Assembly: GCF_000482785.1 (NCBI RefSeq)
Contig: NZ_AXWS01000013.1
Coordinates: forward strand, 415,708-479,707
Reading direction: 5' to 3'
DNA from: Derxia gummosa DSM 723
GTDB taxonomy: Bacteria; Pseudomonadota; Gammaproteobacteria; Burkholderiales; Burkholderiaceae_E
Length of the DNA: 64,000 nucleotides
The notes beneath the pieces were generated by a model, which was given only the letters and a program-made list of their open reading frames with translations, ran no database searches and was not told the origin of the DNA. Positions 17,564 through 26,631 of this stretch are shown here, in pieces. A program made the translations under genes and the position numbers. Each line of letters opens with the position of its first letter. Position 1 is the first letter of the stretch.

Positions 17564-17806
17564 CGCAACCTCTCCTGACGACAGGCATCGCCGTGCCGGA
17601 CGCCGGCCATGGGCGCCGGCATGCGAAGCGGGATTGTCGTTGCGGCGGAATGCTGGTCGCCCGGCCGCACATGCGCCGCAGGCTACCGCCAGTCGCGCGT
17701 GCCGTGGCATTGCGTCTGCGGCGGGCCGGCCCGCCGCTTCACTCGCGGTCCTTCGGCGCCCGCCTGCCGATGCAACCCGACGCCGGACGAAAGGAGGCGC
17801 GACCCC

Positions 17807-18529
17807 ATGACCACCCTTCTTGCGCAAGTGCCGTCGATGGCGAGCGCGGCCGACCCGGGCCGGTGGACCTATCGCCAGCCGCGTCTCGATGCCTTGGCAG
17901 AGATCGGGACGGTGTCCGGATGCCAGGTTGCGCTGCCCCCGCATTTTCACGACGAGGACCAGTGGGTTCATGTGCTGGCCGGGCGCCGGAGGTTCGTCAT
18001 CGGCGGCGTGGTGCATGAGGTCGGTCGCGGGCAGTGGTTCTGCATTCCCGCCGGCACGCTGCACGGCTCGCTGGCCGAGGCCGGGGGCGTGGCCTGCATC
18101 AACCTCTACCTCGTCGCCGATGCCTATGCCCCGGCGGAGTTGCACCGCTATCTGGAGGAAGCCGGTTCGCCGATGTCACCAGGCCGCGAAGCCGGGGGGA
18201 GGCGGGCGGCCGACGCGGGGCGCTGGGCCATGGGGGCGCGCATCGCGCCTCCGATCCCCGGACTGGATCCGCTGGGTACCGTCGAGGCGATGGCGCGGTC
18301 GGCCGGCCTAAGCCGCGAGCATTTCTCGCGGATGTTCCGCAAGCGGCATGGCCTCGCTCCCGAGCACTACCGGCTCCTGCTGCGGCTCACCCATGCGCGG
18401 CGATACCTGAGGGACGGCCTCCCGATCGCGGTGGTTGCGGCGGAGGCGGGCTTCGCGGACCAGAGTCATCTGGGGCGCACCTTCAAGCGGTTTTTCGGCG
18501 TCACGCCGGGGCGCTATCGCCAGGACTGA
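17807..18529 (+). CDS. AraC-family regulator with N-terminal cupin
   Basis: A 240-residue regulator. The N-terminal cupin sensor holds the metal-type motif PPHFHDEDQWVHVLAG and PAGTLHGSLAE. The C-terminal double helix-turn-helix has GLSREHFSRMFRKRHGLAPE and EAGFADQSHLGRTFKRFFG, then PGRYRQD, matching the AraC signature. The start ATG at 17807 has AGGAGG about ten bases upstream. The next gene, a DMT-type transporter, lies 84 bases downstream in the same direction. An AraC-cupin regulator beside a small exporter is a common pair in which the regulator controls the transporter. Confidence 0.88.
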   Translation: MTTLLAQVPSMASAADPGRWTYRQPRLDALAEIGTVSGCQVALPPHFHDEDQWVHVLAGRRRFVIGGVVHEVGRGQWFCIPAGTLHGSLAEAGGVACINLYLVADAYAPAELHRYLEEAGSPMSPGREAGGRRAADAGRWAMGARIAPPIPGLDPLGTVEAMARSAGLSREHFSRMFRKRHGLAPEHYRLLLRLTHARRYLRDGLPIAVVAAEAGFADQSHLGRTFKRFFGVTPGRYRQD

Positions 18530-18613
18530 GCATCACATCCGTTCTATCGGGAGGGGGGCTGGCTGCCTAGTCTTGGCGGCCTGCATCCACTCATTGAAAG
18601 CGGGTTCGACACC

Positions 18614-19072
18614 ATGCCGTCTTTCTCCACCCTGGTCTTTTCGTTCTTCAGCGTCATGGCTGGCGTCAGCGTGGCGCTCCAGCAGGTGCTCAACAGCAAC
18701 CTGCGTGTCCAGCTGGCTTCGCCGTGGTGGGCGGGATTCGTCAGCTATTGCGTCGGCGGGATCGCGATGCTGCTGGTCGCGCTCGTCGTGCCCGGGCCGC
18801 AGCCTTCGCTGTCGGGCCTGCCGGCCGCGCCCGGGGGCTGGTTCAGCTGGACCTCGGGCGTCTTCGGGGCGGTCTTCATCGCCACGGCCATCCTGATGGT
18901 TCCGCGGCTCGGGGCCGCCACGGTGCTCGCGCTCATCGTGGTGGGGCAGATGACCGGCTCGCTCGCCTTCGACCACTTCGGGCTGTTCGGTCTGGCGCAA
19001 CGGTCGATCAGCCCGATCCGACTCGCGGGCGTGGCTTGTCTGCTCGTGGGCGTGGTGCTGGTGCGCGCCTGA
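18614..19072 (+). CDS. DMT-family transporter, YdcZ/DUF606 type
   Basis: A 152-residue integral membrane protein with about five hydrophobic helices: FSTLVFSFFSVMAGVSVAL, WWAGFVSYCVGGIAMLLVAL, VFGAVFIATAILMVPRLGAA, ATVLALIVVGQMTGSLAFDH and IRLAGVACLLVGVVLVRA. These are the hallmarks of the DUF606 branch of the drug/metabolite transporter superfamily, which forms half-size dimers. It probably exports a small metabolite. It follows the AraC-family gene and is likely under its control. Confidence 0.85.
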   Translation: MPSFSTLVFSFFSVMAGVSVALQQVLNSNLRVQLASPWWAGFVSYCVGGIAMLLVALVVPGPQPSLSGLPAAPGGWFSWTSGVFGAVFIATAILMVPRLGAATVLALIVVGQMTGSLAFDHFGLFGLAQRSISPIRLAGVACLLVGVVLVRA

Positions 19073-19631
19073 GACCCGGCTTTCACGCTGGCCCGCGACC
19101 GCGGTCGAGCCACTGACCAACGGGCGAGGCCTCGCCGACGCGGCGCCGGCCGCGCGCCTGCTGCTGGGCTCGCGCCCACGCCGGCTCGTGCCACGGCATG
19201 GACAAGCGGAGCTTCTTCACGACTTCGTTGCACAGGCGCCCGGTGCCTTCGACGAGACGATCGCCGATCCGCTCAACCGGCAGATGCGAGCGCAGCCGGC
19301 GCAGCGCTGCGCTCGTTCAGCCTTGACGCCGCGACAACCTGTTCAGCGCGAGGACCGGCACGCACGCGGAAGGCGGCGCCGAGCACCGCTCGCCGGAAGA
19401 CAGCAATCGGCCGCGGCTGCAGACCGTGCGCAGGGCGGCATGACCTGCTCCCGGCGGAGCCGGGCATGCCAAGCCCGAGCGCGACTGCGCCCTTCGCGGC
19501 GCCGTCCCTGGGAAGCCGCACGGCGCCGCCTGGTGGTGGCGCAAACAATTGTTACGACTGCCGGGTGGGTGCCCGCTACGGTACCGGCGGTCGACTGCCA
19601 CTGATGCCCGCCCCGCGGACTGGAGACCCTC
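19073..19631. other. 559-base gap with a possible minus-strand gene remnant
   Basis: No intact gene was found. On the minus strand an open stretch from 19316 to 19083 reads protein-like (LVEGTGRLCNEVVKKLRLSM) but is closed upstream by a stop and has no sensible start, so it may be the tail of a lost gene. Just upstream of the next gene is a small palindrome AACAATTGTT at 19544-19553, which may belong to its promoter. Confidence 0.35.
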
Positions 19632-20303
19632 ATGCCTTTGCGACCCTGTCATGCCTGTGCCCTGCTTGCGCTGCTGGGGCCGCCGGCCGGCGCGGCCGTC
19701 GTCACGATCGACGAGGACGCGATCATCACGTCGAGCACCGGCCCCACATCGAACCTGTTCGACATCCAGCCGGTGGGCACCGAGCTGCGGCTGCACATCG
19801 AGATCGACCTTGCTTCGCTGGGCAGCGCGGCTGTCGACGCAAACGGATTCACGGCGGCCGCCGGGCGTTTCACGCTGTCCGATGGCACCTCGATGCGCTG
19901 GGACTGCGCGACCGCGACGGGCTGCAACACGCCGGGTTACTCGCTCTGGCCGAGCTATACGTCGTCGCTCGCGTTGCGGGTGCCGGTGCGCACCGGCGGC
20001 TACGACTTCGCGGGCACTGAACTCGTCGCCCAGTGGCGCGTCAGCCAACCCGGCCCCGAGGGCTTTTCGCAGTCGGGTGCGCTGTCGAACGTCGGTCGCA
20101 CGCTTTCCGAGGCACAGGAGTATTCAGAACTTTACGGCGCCCTCAGGGCCTCGAGCACCGCGCAGATCACCAGCGTCACGGTGCTCAGTCCTGTGCCCGA
20201 GGCGGGCACAGGTGCCAGTCTGATTGCGGGCTTGGCGCTGCTGGCCGTGGTCGCGCGTAGCGGGTGCCGGCGGGGCGGGCGGGCGCTCATCGCTGGGGCG
20301 TGA
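19632..20303 (+). CDS. Exported protein with PEP-CTERM-like sorting tail
   Basis: A 223-residue protein. The signal peptide is MPLRPCHACALLALLGPPAG, followed by a beta-rich, Ser/Thr-rich body (ITSSTGPTSNLFDIQPVGTE) with two Cys (WDCATATGC). The C-terminus has the architecture of a PEP-CTERM signal: VPEAGT, a hydrophobic helix GASLIAGLALLAVVA, then basic RSGCRRGGR. The motif is PEA instead of PEP and a short tail follows the basic run. PEP-CTERM proteins are processed by exosortase and linked to extracellular polysaccharide in Betaproteobacteria. The ATG follows GGAGACCCTC. No exosortase gene lies in this window. Confidence 0.62.
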   Translation: MPLRPCHACALLALLGPPAGAAVVTIDEDAIITSSTGPTSNLFDIQPVGTELRLHIEIDLASLGSAAVDANGFTAAAGRFTLSDGTSMRWDCATATGCNTPGYSLWPSYTSSLALRVPVRTGGYDFAGTELVAQWRVSQPGPEGFSQSGALSNVGRTLSEAQEYSELYGALRASSTAQITSVTVLSPVPEAGTGASLIAGLALLAVVARSGCRRGGRALIAGA

Positions 20304-21054
20304 CCGGTTCGCTCCGCGTGTCTCCGCGTGTACGTGGTGCCGCCGTGTGGACCCGCCGGTTCGCAGGCCGCCGCGATCGCGGGTTGCTGCCCGCGCTGTC
20401 GGACGCGGCCACAGGCTGCAAGGCGACGCGATCCTGATCGATCGGCGCAAGGCATCCGTGCAGTCCCGCGCGGGTTCGCTGGCGTGCCGGTCGGCGGTTG
20501 GCAGATCGGAAGGCGGCCGTCGACGCCGTCCGGCGCTGGTCATTGCCCTGGCCCGGCGAGCATGTGATCTGCGCAGGGACCGGACCGCGTGGTCGGCCCT
20601 GCCTGGAAGCTTGTTCACGATGGCGCGGACCGCTGAGCGGCCCTCGCGCTCCCGGCGCTTGCGACGCTGCGTTCCCTCGAAAAACGTGCGACAGGTGATG
20701 CCGCGTGGCTGGTGACGGGCCGCACTCGATCGCCGACGGTGGGGGTGTTGCGTCAACGGCAGTGGGTTGGCCGGCGCCTGCGCATGCGTCGCTTCCTGAT
20801 AGAGCAGGCGCCTTCGAGACCGGATATTGCTGCCAAGACGTCGGTCCGCTCGTCGGCACCGCCAGCACTCTCAGTCGGCTGATCCGGACGGCGGATCGTG
20901 CTGCCGGAGCTTGCAGGAAGCTCGTGCGTGCCGCGTGAGGAGTGCGGGCGAGGGTGTCGACCTGGGTCTGTGACTGGATGCTGGCGTTCAGCGCGTCATG
21001 CACGAACCGTGAAGCGGCCATCGAAGAGAGATGTCGTAGCGAGAATGAATGCGC
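20304..21054. other. 751-base stretch without a recognisable gene
   Basis: All six frames give low-complexity Arg/Ala/Pro-rich translations typical of GC-rich noncoding DNA. The base composition becomes markedly less GC-rich toward 21040. No transposase, tRNA or repeat pair was recognised. It may be a scar left by insertion and decay, since the KfrA-like gene and a dead transporter gene follow. Confidence 0.4.
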
Positions 21055-21072
21055 CACTATCAAGTGATAGTG
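21055..21072. promoter_or_regulatory. 18-bp inverted repeat CACTATCA-AG-TGATAGTG
   Basis: A perfect inverted repeat with 8-bp arms in the AT-rich leader, 91 bases before the KfrA-like start. KfrA proteins repress their own promoters by binding inverted repeats, so this is a candidate operator. Confidence 0.55.
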
Positions 21073-21101
21073 AAAATTATCAGTTATCGCAGGGTTGATC
21101 G

Positions 21102-21139
21102 GGAATTAATATTACGAAACACGTTTTATTATTAATTCC
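21102..21139. promoter_or_regulatory. Long inverted repeat GGAATTAATA-N18-TATTAATTCC
   Basis: Arms of 10 bp match perfectly, and the inner part AAAC-AC-GTTT continues the symmetry imperfectly, giving an element of about 38 bases that ends 23 bases before the KfrA-like ATG. Its position overlapping the expected promoter suits an autorepression operator. Confidence 0.58.
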
Positions 21140-21162
21140 GAAATAGCCCCGGGAACCACACC

Positions 21163-22191
21163 ATGCCCCGCCCCGCCACCATCAGCTACGACGACTTCCG
21201 CGCCGCCGCGCTGCGCCTCATGGAGGCCGGCGACACGCCCACCTTCAGCCGCCTGCGTGCCGAACTCGGCGGCGGCAGCTACGACGTGCTGCGCCGCTAT
21301 CTCGACGCCTTCGAGCAGGAGAAGGCCAGGCGCCTGAAGACGCCCGCCGTGCCCGACGACGTGCTCGGCGGCATCCAGGGCTGGTACGAGCGCATCCGCG
21401 ACGAGGCGAGCACGCAGGCGCGCGCCGAGCTGAACGCCGAATTCGAAACCCTCGCCCAGCGGCGCGCCGCGCTCGAAGCCGACTTCGCGCGGCTGCGCGA
21501 CGAGGCGCGCGATGCGAGACGCGATCTGGAACGGTTCGAGGTCGGGGCGGCGGCGCTGCGCGAGGAGCTGGCGCAGTCGCGCGCGGAGGGCGCGCGGCTC
21601 GCGGGCGAGCTGGCCGCGACGCGCGAGGAGCTTGCCGTCGAGCGCGAGCGGCATCTGCGGCAGGTAACGCTCGCCGACGAACTGCGCGCGCAGTTGAAGC
21701 AGGCCGCGCAGGACGCGGCCGCCGGCATCGCGCTCGCCGACGAACGCGCCCGCTCGCTCGAACGCACACTGCTGCAACGCCACGACGAGGCGGCCGAACT
21801 CTGGAAGGCGCGGCTGCGCGAACTGGAGGTGACACTGGGCGACACACGCGAGCAGCGGGCCCGGGATGACGCGCGACAGGCGGAGGTCATAAAACAGGCC
21901 GACGCGGCGCGTGCCGCCGAGCGTGCCTTGCACGGACAGGCTCTTGCAACGCTGGAGATGCGTCAGGCAATGGCGGAGCAGGATGCCGAACGCGTGCGAC
22001 GCGAACTCGCCTCAGAGCGTGAGGCTCGACGCACCCTTGAAGCGGAGCTGACTACCGTCCGTACCGCGATCGTTGAAGCGCGATCGCGCGACGCGTTGAT
22101 CAGCGAGGTGTGCGATGAGATCGGTCGCTGCGGTGCGACATGGGTTGAATCGATCCGAAGCGCGCTGCGAACCGAGCGCCAGGGCACCTAG
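21163..22191 (+). CDS. kfrA: KfrA-like DNA-binding protein with long coiled coil
   Basis: A 342-residue protein. The N-terminal KfrA DNA-binding domain covers about 1-60 (SYDDFRAAALRLMEAGDTPT, then GGGSYDVLRRYLDAFEQEK). A nearly uninterrupted Glu/Arg/Ala-rich alpha-helical coiled coil spans about 70-310, and a short globular end follows. KfrA proteins on IncP and other plasmids bind DNA as autorepressors and act in partition or nucleoid-like organisation. Two inverted repeats lie directly upstream. The neighbourhood is gene-poor and decayed. It could be a sign that the replicon is a plasmid or chromid, or an acquired plasmid piece. No parAB or rep gene is seen nearby. Confidence 0.8.
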   Translation: MPRPATISYDDFRAAALRLMEAGDTPTFSRLRAELGGGSYDVLRRYLDAFEQEKARRLKTPAVPDDVLGGIQGWYERIRDEASTQARAELNAEFETLAQRRAALEADFARLRDEARDARRDLERFEVGAAALREELAQSRAEGARLAGELAATREELAVERERHLRQVTLADELRAQLKQAAQDAAAGIALADERARSLERTLLQRHDEAAELWKARLRELEVTLGDTREQRARDDARQAEVIKQADAARAAERALHGQALATLEMRQAMAEQDAERVRRELASEREARRTLEAELTTVRTAIVEARSRDALISEVCDEIGRCGATWVESIRSALRTERQGT

Positions 22192-22429
22192 CGCGCCACA
22201 CGCAACCGCGCAGCGATAACTCTGCTTGGCCGCTGTTTTCAGGCTGTGACGGCGCAACATCATTTCGAGCAACAGGGGCATCCCCCAAGGCCACGGCGAA
22301 TGCACGCGAGGATGTCTTCTGGCACAGCCACCTGCCCAGACCCGGAAGCGAATGCTGATCGCTCCCGCGCAGTCGCTGCCGCGTTCCACCACCTCGCCCG
22401 GCCACGCGAGACAGCCGCCACTGGCGCGT

Positions 22430-23117
22430 CGCTGCTGCCGGGCTGTGATCGGGCCGCCGGCCGTCCGGCCATCCCGGAGAGCGCGACCAGTCCGATGCCG
22501 AGCGCCGCCGCGCTCAGGGCAGCAGCCTGAGCGCCACGCCGCAGACCGCGCTTGTGTGCAGGAAGATCGTCGCCGGACTGTCGGTGCGGGTGAGCCGGCT
22601 CGTGAGCTCCTGGAACAGCGCGTTCGAGCACAGCGGGCCAAGCGGCAGCGGCAGCACCGGATCGGGCCGGCCGGCGGCGCCCGGCCTCACGATCAGCAGC
22701 GCACCGAGCAGGCCACCGAGCACGCTGGCCCAGTTCCACCACGACACGCGTTCACCGCCGCGCCAGGCCGCGACGACGGTCACCAGCAGCGGCGTGAGCA
22801 TGAGGATCCGTCACCTCGCCGACCGCGAGGTGCTTGAAGCTCAGGAACGAAAACACGTTCGACCGCAGCAGCGCGCCACCGCGCAGCAGGTGCAGGCCGC
22901 GCCGCCGTGTCGCGAGCACGGCATGGCCGCCGTGACGCGCGATCACCACTGCGCCGATGCCGCTCTGGAACAGCTAGCGCACCCAGAGCGCCACCACCAC
23001 CGGCACCGTCGCGCCGAGGTACTTGGTGCTGGTGTCGTAGGCGGCGAAGCAGGCCCTTGCGGCCACGGCGAGCAGCACGCCGCGACCGTCGGGGCCGCCG
23101 TCGGCGCGGGCCGTCAT
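22430..23117 (-). pseudogene. Decayed EamA/DMT-family transporter
   Basis: Three separate frames on the minus strand line up as one EamA transporter. From the ATG at 23117 the reading is GVLLAVAARACFAAYDTSTK then VVVALWVR, where a TAG stop falls before LFQSGIGAVVIARHGG. The frame is lost after FKHLAVGEVT and resumes in another frame as MLTPLLVTVVAAWRGGERVS and GALLIVRPGA. It breaks again after CGVALR and ends as LGIGLVALSGMAG. One stop and at least two frameshifts mean it is not functional. It lies downstream of, and in the same direction as, the LysR gene at 23326. Confidence 0.75.
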
Positions 23118-23325
23118 TGCTGCGGAACTGACCGCACGCTGCGGCCAGCGCGCAGGTGCACGGGTTGCCGCTGGCGATCACATCGCGCAGGTACTCGTCC
23201 GGCCTGACGGATGGCGGCGCCTTGCCGGAACTCCCGGTTCATTGTGGTCAACCGGGATTCGCGGATGTCCGGATCGATGTGTCCTCGAGCTCGGAGCACC
23301 GTTGTCGGGCCGTGGAGGCCGGCTC

Positions 23326-24189
23326 TCAGGCGCGTAGCAGCTCGGCCAGCCGCCGCCCCGCGCGGCCCGGAGGCATGTCGCGCCGGTGCACGAGCACAGG
23401 TGTGAAGCGGTAGCGCGAGCCGCCGCGATAGCGCACCTCGAACAGCGCACCTTGCTCGAGGTCATCAGCCACAAGATGCATCGGCATCCAGCCAAAGCCC
23501 AGGCCCATGTGCAGCGCCTGCTTCTTCGCGGTGAAGCCCGAGAGGTAGAACACGCGCTCGCCGCCGAACATGTGGCGGTCGTCACCGCGCTCGCTGCTGT
23601 CCTGCACCGTCAGTTCCACATGCTCCTGCAGCTCCGGCAGGTCGACCTCGGCAGCGCCGGCAAGTGCATGGTCGGGCGCGGCGCACAGCACGCATTCGAT
23701 CGCCGGCAGCGGCTCGGCCACAAGCAGTGGGTCGGGCTCGTAGTCCTTGACGATCATGAGGTCGGCGCGCTCCTTCTCGAAGCGGTACTGCACGCCATAG
23801 AGGAATTCCACCTTCACCTGCACCCGTGTCGGCACGCGCTCGTCGGCCAGAGTCTTGAGCGCACTGAAGACGCGGTCGAGCGGCAGGATGCCGTCGGCCA
23901 CGAGCATGAGCTTCGGCTCCCAGCCTTCGGTGAAGCTGCGCGCGAGCGCGCCGAACTGTTCGGCATGCAGCAGCAGGCGCCGGCCTTCGGCCAGCAGCGC
24001 CTCGCCGGCTGGCGTCAGTCGCAGCCGGTAGCCATCGCGATCGAGCAGCGCCACGCCGAGCTGTTCCTCGAGCTTGCGCACCTGGTAGCTGACGGCCGAC
24101 TGCACGCGGTTGAGTTTCTCGGCCGCGCGTGCGACGCCGCCATGGCGCACCACGGCGTCGAGCGCGGCGAGGGAATCGAGATCGACCAT
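23326..24189 (-). CDS. LysR-family regulator
   Basis: A 287-residue LysR regulator. The HTH is VRHGGVARAAEKLNRVQSAV, where SAVSYQVRKLEEQLGVALL is the typical recognition helix and wing. The effector domain contains LVADGILPLDRVFSALKTLA and FLYGVQYRFEKERADLMIV. It starts at the ATG at 24189, 81 bases after the stop of the reductase gene upstream and in the same direction, so it may be the last gene of the preceding transcript rather than a divergent controller. Its natural target may have been the now-dead EamA transporter next to it, a common LysR-exporter pairing. Confidence 0.87.
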   Translation of the reverse strand: MVDLDSLAALDAVVRHGGVARAAEKLNRVQSAVSYQVRKLEEQLGVALLDRDGYRLRLTPAGEALLAEGRRLLLHAEQFGALARSFTEGWEPKLMLVADGILPLDRVFSALKTLADERVPTRVQVKVEFLYGVQYRFEKERADLMIVKDYEPDPLLVAEPLPAIECVLCAAPDHALAGAAEVDLPELQEHVELTVQDSSERGDDRHMFGGERVFYLSGFTAKKQALHMGLGFGWMPMHLVADDLEQGALFEVRYRGGSRYRFTPVLVHRRDMPPGRAGRRLAELLRA

Positions 24190-24270
24190 CTGCGGTATCC
24201 GGCTGTCGTGATGGCGGGAATTCTCGCGCAGCCGCTCGGGCGGCCCGTGCGTTCAGCGCTGGCCGGATTC

Positions 24271-25257
24271 TCAGGCAGCGGGTGGGGCATAGAGCCCGCG
24301 CGCCTGTGCGAACACGCGCGCGAGGCCAAAGATCGCGTCGGTCGCGGGCGTGGCGATGCCCAGGCGCGCGCCGATCTCGCGCACCGCGCCGACGATCGCG
24401 TCCAGCTCGATCGGCCGGCCGGCGTCCACGTCCTGGAGCATCGAGGTGCGGAACGCGCCGAGCCTGGCGGTGACCGCGTGGCGGTCGTCGGCCGACTGAT
24501 CGATCGCGCAGCCGATGCGCGCGCCGATCGCGGCGGCCTCGTCCATCGCGGCCGAGCAGAAAGCGCGCACGAGCGGATCGCCGAGCACCCGGTCGATCGT
24601 CGCGCCGGTGATGGCGCTGACCGGGTTCATGGTCATGTTGCCCCAGAGCTTGTACCAGACGTCGCGGCGCACCGACGCCGAATGCGTGACGTCGAAGCCG
24701 GCCGCCGCGAGCACATCTGCAAGCGCTTGCGCGCGCGCCGATCGCCCGCCCGCGGCCTCGCCCACGATGAGGCCCTGGCCCATGCGGTGGCGCACCAGGC
24801 CCGGCGCATCGACCGAGGCGCTCGCATGCACAACGCAGCCGATCACCTGCCCGACCGGCAGCGCGGCCGAGATCGCACCGCCCGCGTCCACGCTCGCGAG
24901 CGGCGCGTCGAAGCCCGGCAGGCCGGCGCAGAACCACCACGGCACGCCGTTCATCGCGGGCAGGATCAGCGTGTGCGGGCCGATGAGGGGCCCGAGCGTC
25001 GGCACCACCGCGCCGAGCGCGGTCGCCTTGAGCGCGATGACGACGAGGTCCTGCGCGCCGAGGTCGGCGGCGCGGTCGCTCGCGCCGGCGACGGGCGCCG
25101 TCACGCGGCCGGCGGCCGTCTCCAGGCGCCAGCCGTGCGCGCGCAGCGCGGCGAGCGTGGCGCCGCGAGCGAGCGCGCCCACTTCATGGCCGGCGGCGGC
25201 GAGCCGGGTGCCGATCAGGCCGCCGATGGCGCCCGCGCCGACGATGGCGATCTTCAT
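24271..25257 (-). CDS. Ketopantoate-reductase-family NAD(P)H oxidoreductase (PanE-like)
   Basis: A 328-residue enzyme with an N-terminal Rossmann fold MKIAIVGAGAIGGLIGTRLA and the C-terminal helical domain of the 2-dehydropantoate 2-reductase family. Characteristic stretches are DVWYKLWGNMTMNPVSAITG, holding the catalytic Lys, and TSMLQDVDAGRPIELDAI. Family members reduce a 2-keto acid to a 2-hydroxy acid. It sits 49 bases after the porin gene at the end of the acid-utilisation block, so a catabolic role on a keto or hydroxy acid is more likely than pantothenate synthesis. The start is the ATG at 25257. True PanE function cannot be excluded. Confidence 0.82.
   Translation of the reverse strand: MKIAIVGAGAIGGLIGTRLAAAGHEVGALARGATLAALRAHGWRLETAAGRVTAPVAGASDRAADLGAQDLVVIALKATALGAVVPTLGPLIGPHTLILPAMNGVPWWFCAGLPGFDAPLASVDAGGAISAALPVGQVIGCVVHASASVDAPGLVRHRMGQGLIVGEAAGGRSARAQALADVLAAAGFDVTHSASVRRDVWYKLWGNMTMNPVSAITGATIDRVLGDPLVRAFCSAAMDEAAAIGARIGCAIDQSADDRHAVTARLGAFRTSMLQDVDAGRPIELDAIVGAVREIGARLGIATPATDAIFGLARVFAQARGLYAPPAA
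24718..24731. repeat. Recurring palindrome TGCAAGCGCTTGCG
   Basis: In the PanE-like gene, in the QALA codons. Confidence 0.6.
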
Positions 25258-25306
25258 GCTGTCTCCTCGGAAATGCGCGGGCCGGCGGCGCCGGCCCGCA
25301 ATGCGG

Positions 25307-26434
25307 TCAGAAGGTGTGGCGCAGGCCGATTGCGTAGGCGCCGACCTGCGCACCCGGTGCGATGCCGATGAGCGACGGCGCCGATGGATGCAGCTCGTAG
25401 CTCGCGCGATCCTCGTTCCAGATGCGCGCCGAGCGGAAGGTCAGCAGCGTGCGCGGGCTCAACGGGTAGTAGTAGGCCAGCGACAGCATGCGTGCGCCGG
25501 TTTCGTCGCAGCGCGCGCCGCACAGGCTGCCCGACAGGTTGCCGGCCTCGCTGAACTCGGTCACGACCTCGCCCCGCCCGAGGTTGACGCCGGTCATCAC
25601 CGAGAACGCGTTGCGGCTGCCGTCGGTGCCGTCGTCGTTGACGCGGGTCTGATGATCGACCTGGGCGCCGACGCGCCAGCTGGCCGTCTTGTAGCTTGCC
25701 CCCGCGCGCTGCCCCGTGTCGTGGCGGCCGACACCGCCCGTGCCGTTGCGGCGCTCCCAGGTCCAGGCAATGAGCCAGGGGCCCTCGTCGTAGCGCAGGC
25801 CGGCGCCGGTCGCGCCGCTGTTCGGCACGCCCGCGGCCGACTCGTTCGCGCTCCAGATCGCCGAGGCGACGAAGCCGGCGAGCTTGGGCGTCTCGTAGAA
25901 GACGGCATTCGACAAGCGGCGGCCGAAGCCGAAGTCGGTCGCCGTGGCGCCGAAGAAGGACAGCAGCGCCGCGTTGAAGGCGATGCCGGTCGCGCCCGGG
26001 TTGAAGTCGAAGCGGCCCTCGGCCACGCGATAGGGACCGCTCAGCAGGCCGACACGCACCTGGCCGAAGTCGACGCTGCGCAGGCCGACATAGGTGTCGC
26101 GGTTCCAGAGCGCGGTGCTGCTGGTCTGCGCGCCGGTGTCGAACTGGATGCCTGACTCGAGCTGGAACATCGCACTCAGGCCGTTGCCGAGCTCCTCGCT
26201 GCCGCGAAAGCCGATCAGCGAGCTGCTCGATGTCGCGCGCGACAGGCTGCGGCCCGTGGCCGGGGCGGCGGCTGTGCCGGTCACGCGCACGTTGTCGATC
26301 TCGACGTCGGCGACGCCGTAGATCGTCACGTTCGACTGGGCCGGCGCAGGGCCGGCTGCAAGCGTGGCGAGCGCCATTGCAAGCGTTTGCAGACTGTGTC
26401 GGTGGTAGGCGGGGTGGGACCGGGATCGGGGCAT
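25307..26434 (-). CDS. Betaproteobacterial trimeric porin
   Basis: A 375-residue outer-membrane porin. A signal peptide ends near AGPAPAQS. The mature start SNVTIYGVADVEIDNVRVTG, the internal GFRGSEELGNGLSAMFQLE and the terminal IGLRHTF are hallmarks of the betaproteobacterial general porin family. A perfect TGCAAGCGTTTGCA palindrome falls inside the signal peptide. Between the TRAP genes and the reductase it would supply the outer-membrane entry route for the acid handled by this operon. A hairpin (26462-26482) sits in the 197-base gap between it and the dctM gene. Confidence 0.88.
   Translation of the reverse strand: MPRSRSHPAYHRHSLQTLAMALATLAAGPAPAQSNVTIYGVADVEIDNVRVTGTAAAPATGRSLSRATSSSSLIGFRGSEELGNGLSAMFQLESGIQFDTGAQTSSTALWNRDTYVGLRSVDFGQVRVGLLSGPYRVAEGRFDFNPGATGIAFNAALLSFFGATATDFGFGRRLSNAVFYETPKLAGFVASAIWSANESAAGVPNSGATGAGLRYDEGPWLIAWTWERRNGTGGVGRHDTGQRAGASYKTASWRVGAQVDHQTRVNDDGTDGSRNAFSVMTGVNLGRGEVVTEFSEAGNLSGSLCGARCDETGARMLSLAYYYPLSPRTLLTFRSARIWNEDRASYELHPSAPSLIGIAPGAQVGAYAIGLRHTF
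26378..26391. repeat. Recurring palindrome TGCAAGCGTTTGCA (full match)
   Basis: In the porin signal peptide, in the LQTLA codons. A half copy TGCAAGCG lies about 21 bases away at 26357. Confidence 0.62.
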
Positions 26435-26631
26435 GGTGGGTCTCCTCGTTGGTGTTGAAGTGCCCGCGTGTCTGGCGCGGGCAAGGCTCCGCCCTGCCCG
26501 GGCTGGCGGGCGACGGCGGTGAGCGGGAAGGGCCTGCCGCAGACGCGGCGGTCAGGGAAGCTGCCGGAACGGCCACCGCGCGCGGCGGGCCCGGATGCGC
26601 CACGGCTGCGTGGCCGGAGGCGCCGCTGGCG

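Noticed and set aside
19531-19553. Sigma-54-like sequence TGGCGC...TTGTT before the PEP-CTERM-like gene
   Set aside because: The spacing is one base too long and the -12 element is TGT instead of TGC.
20287-21063. Open frame of 258 residues on the minus strand
   Set aside because: Composition is typical of noncoding GC-rich DNA (Arg/Ala/Pro/Ser), with no domain and no ribosome site.
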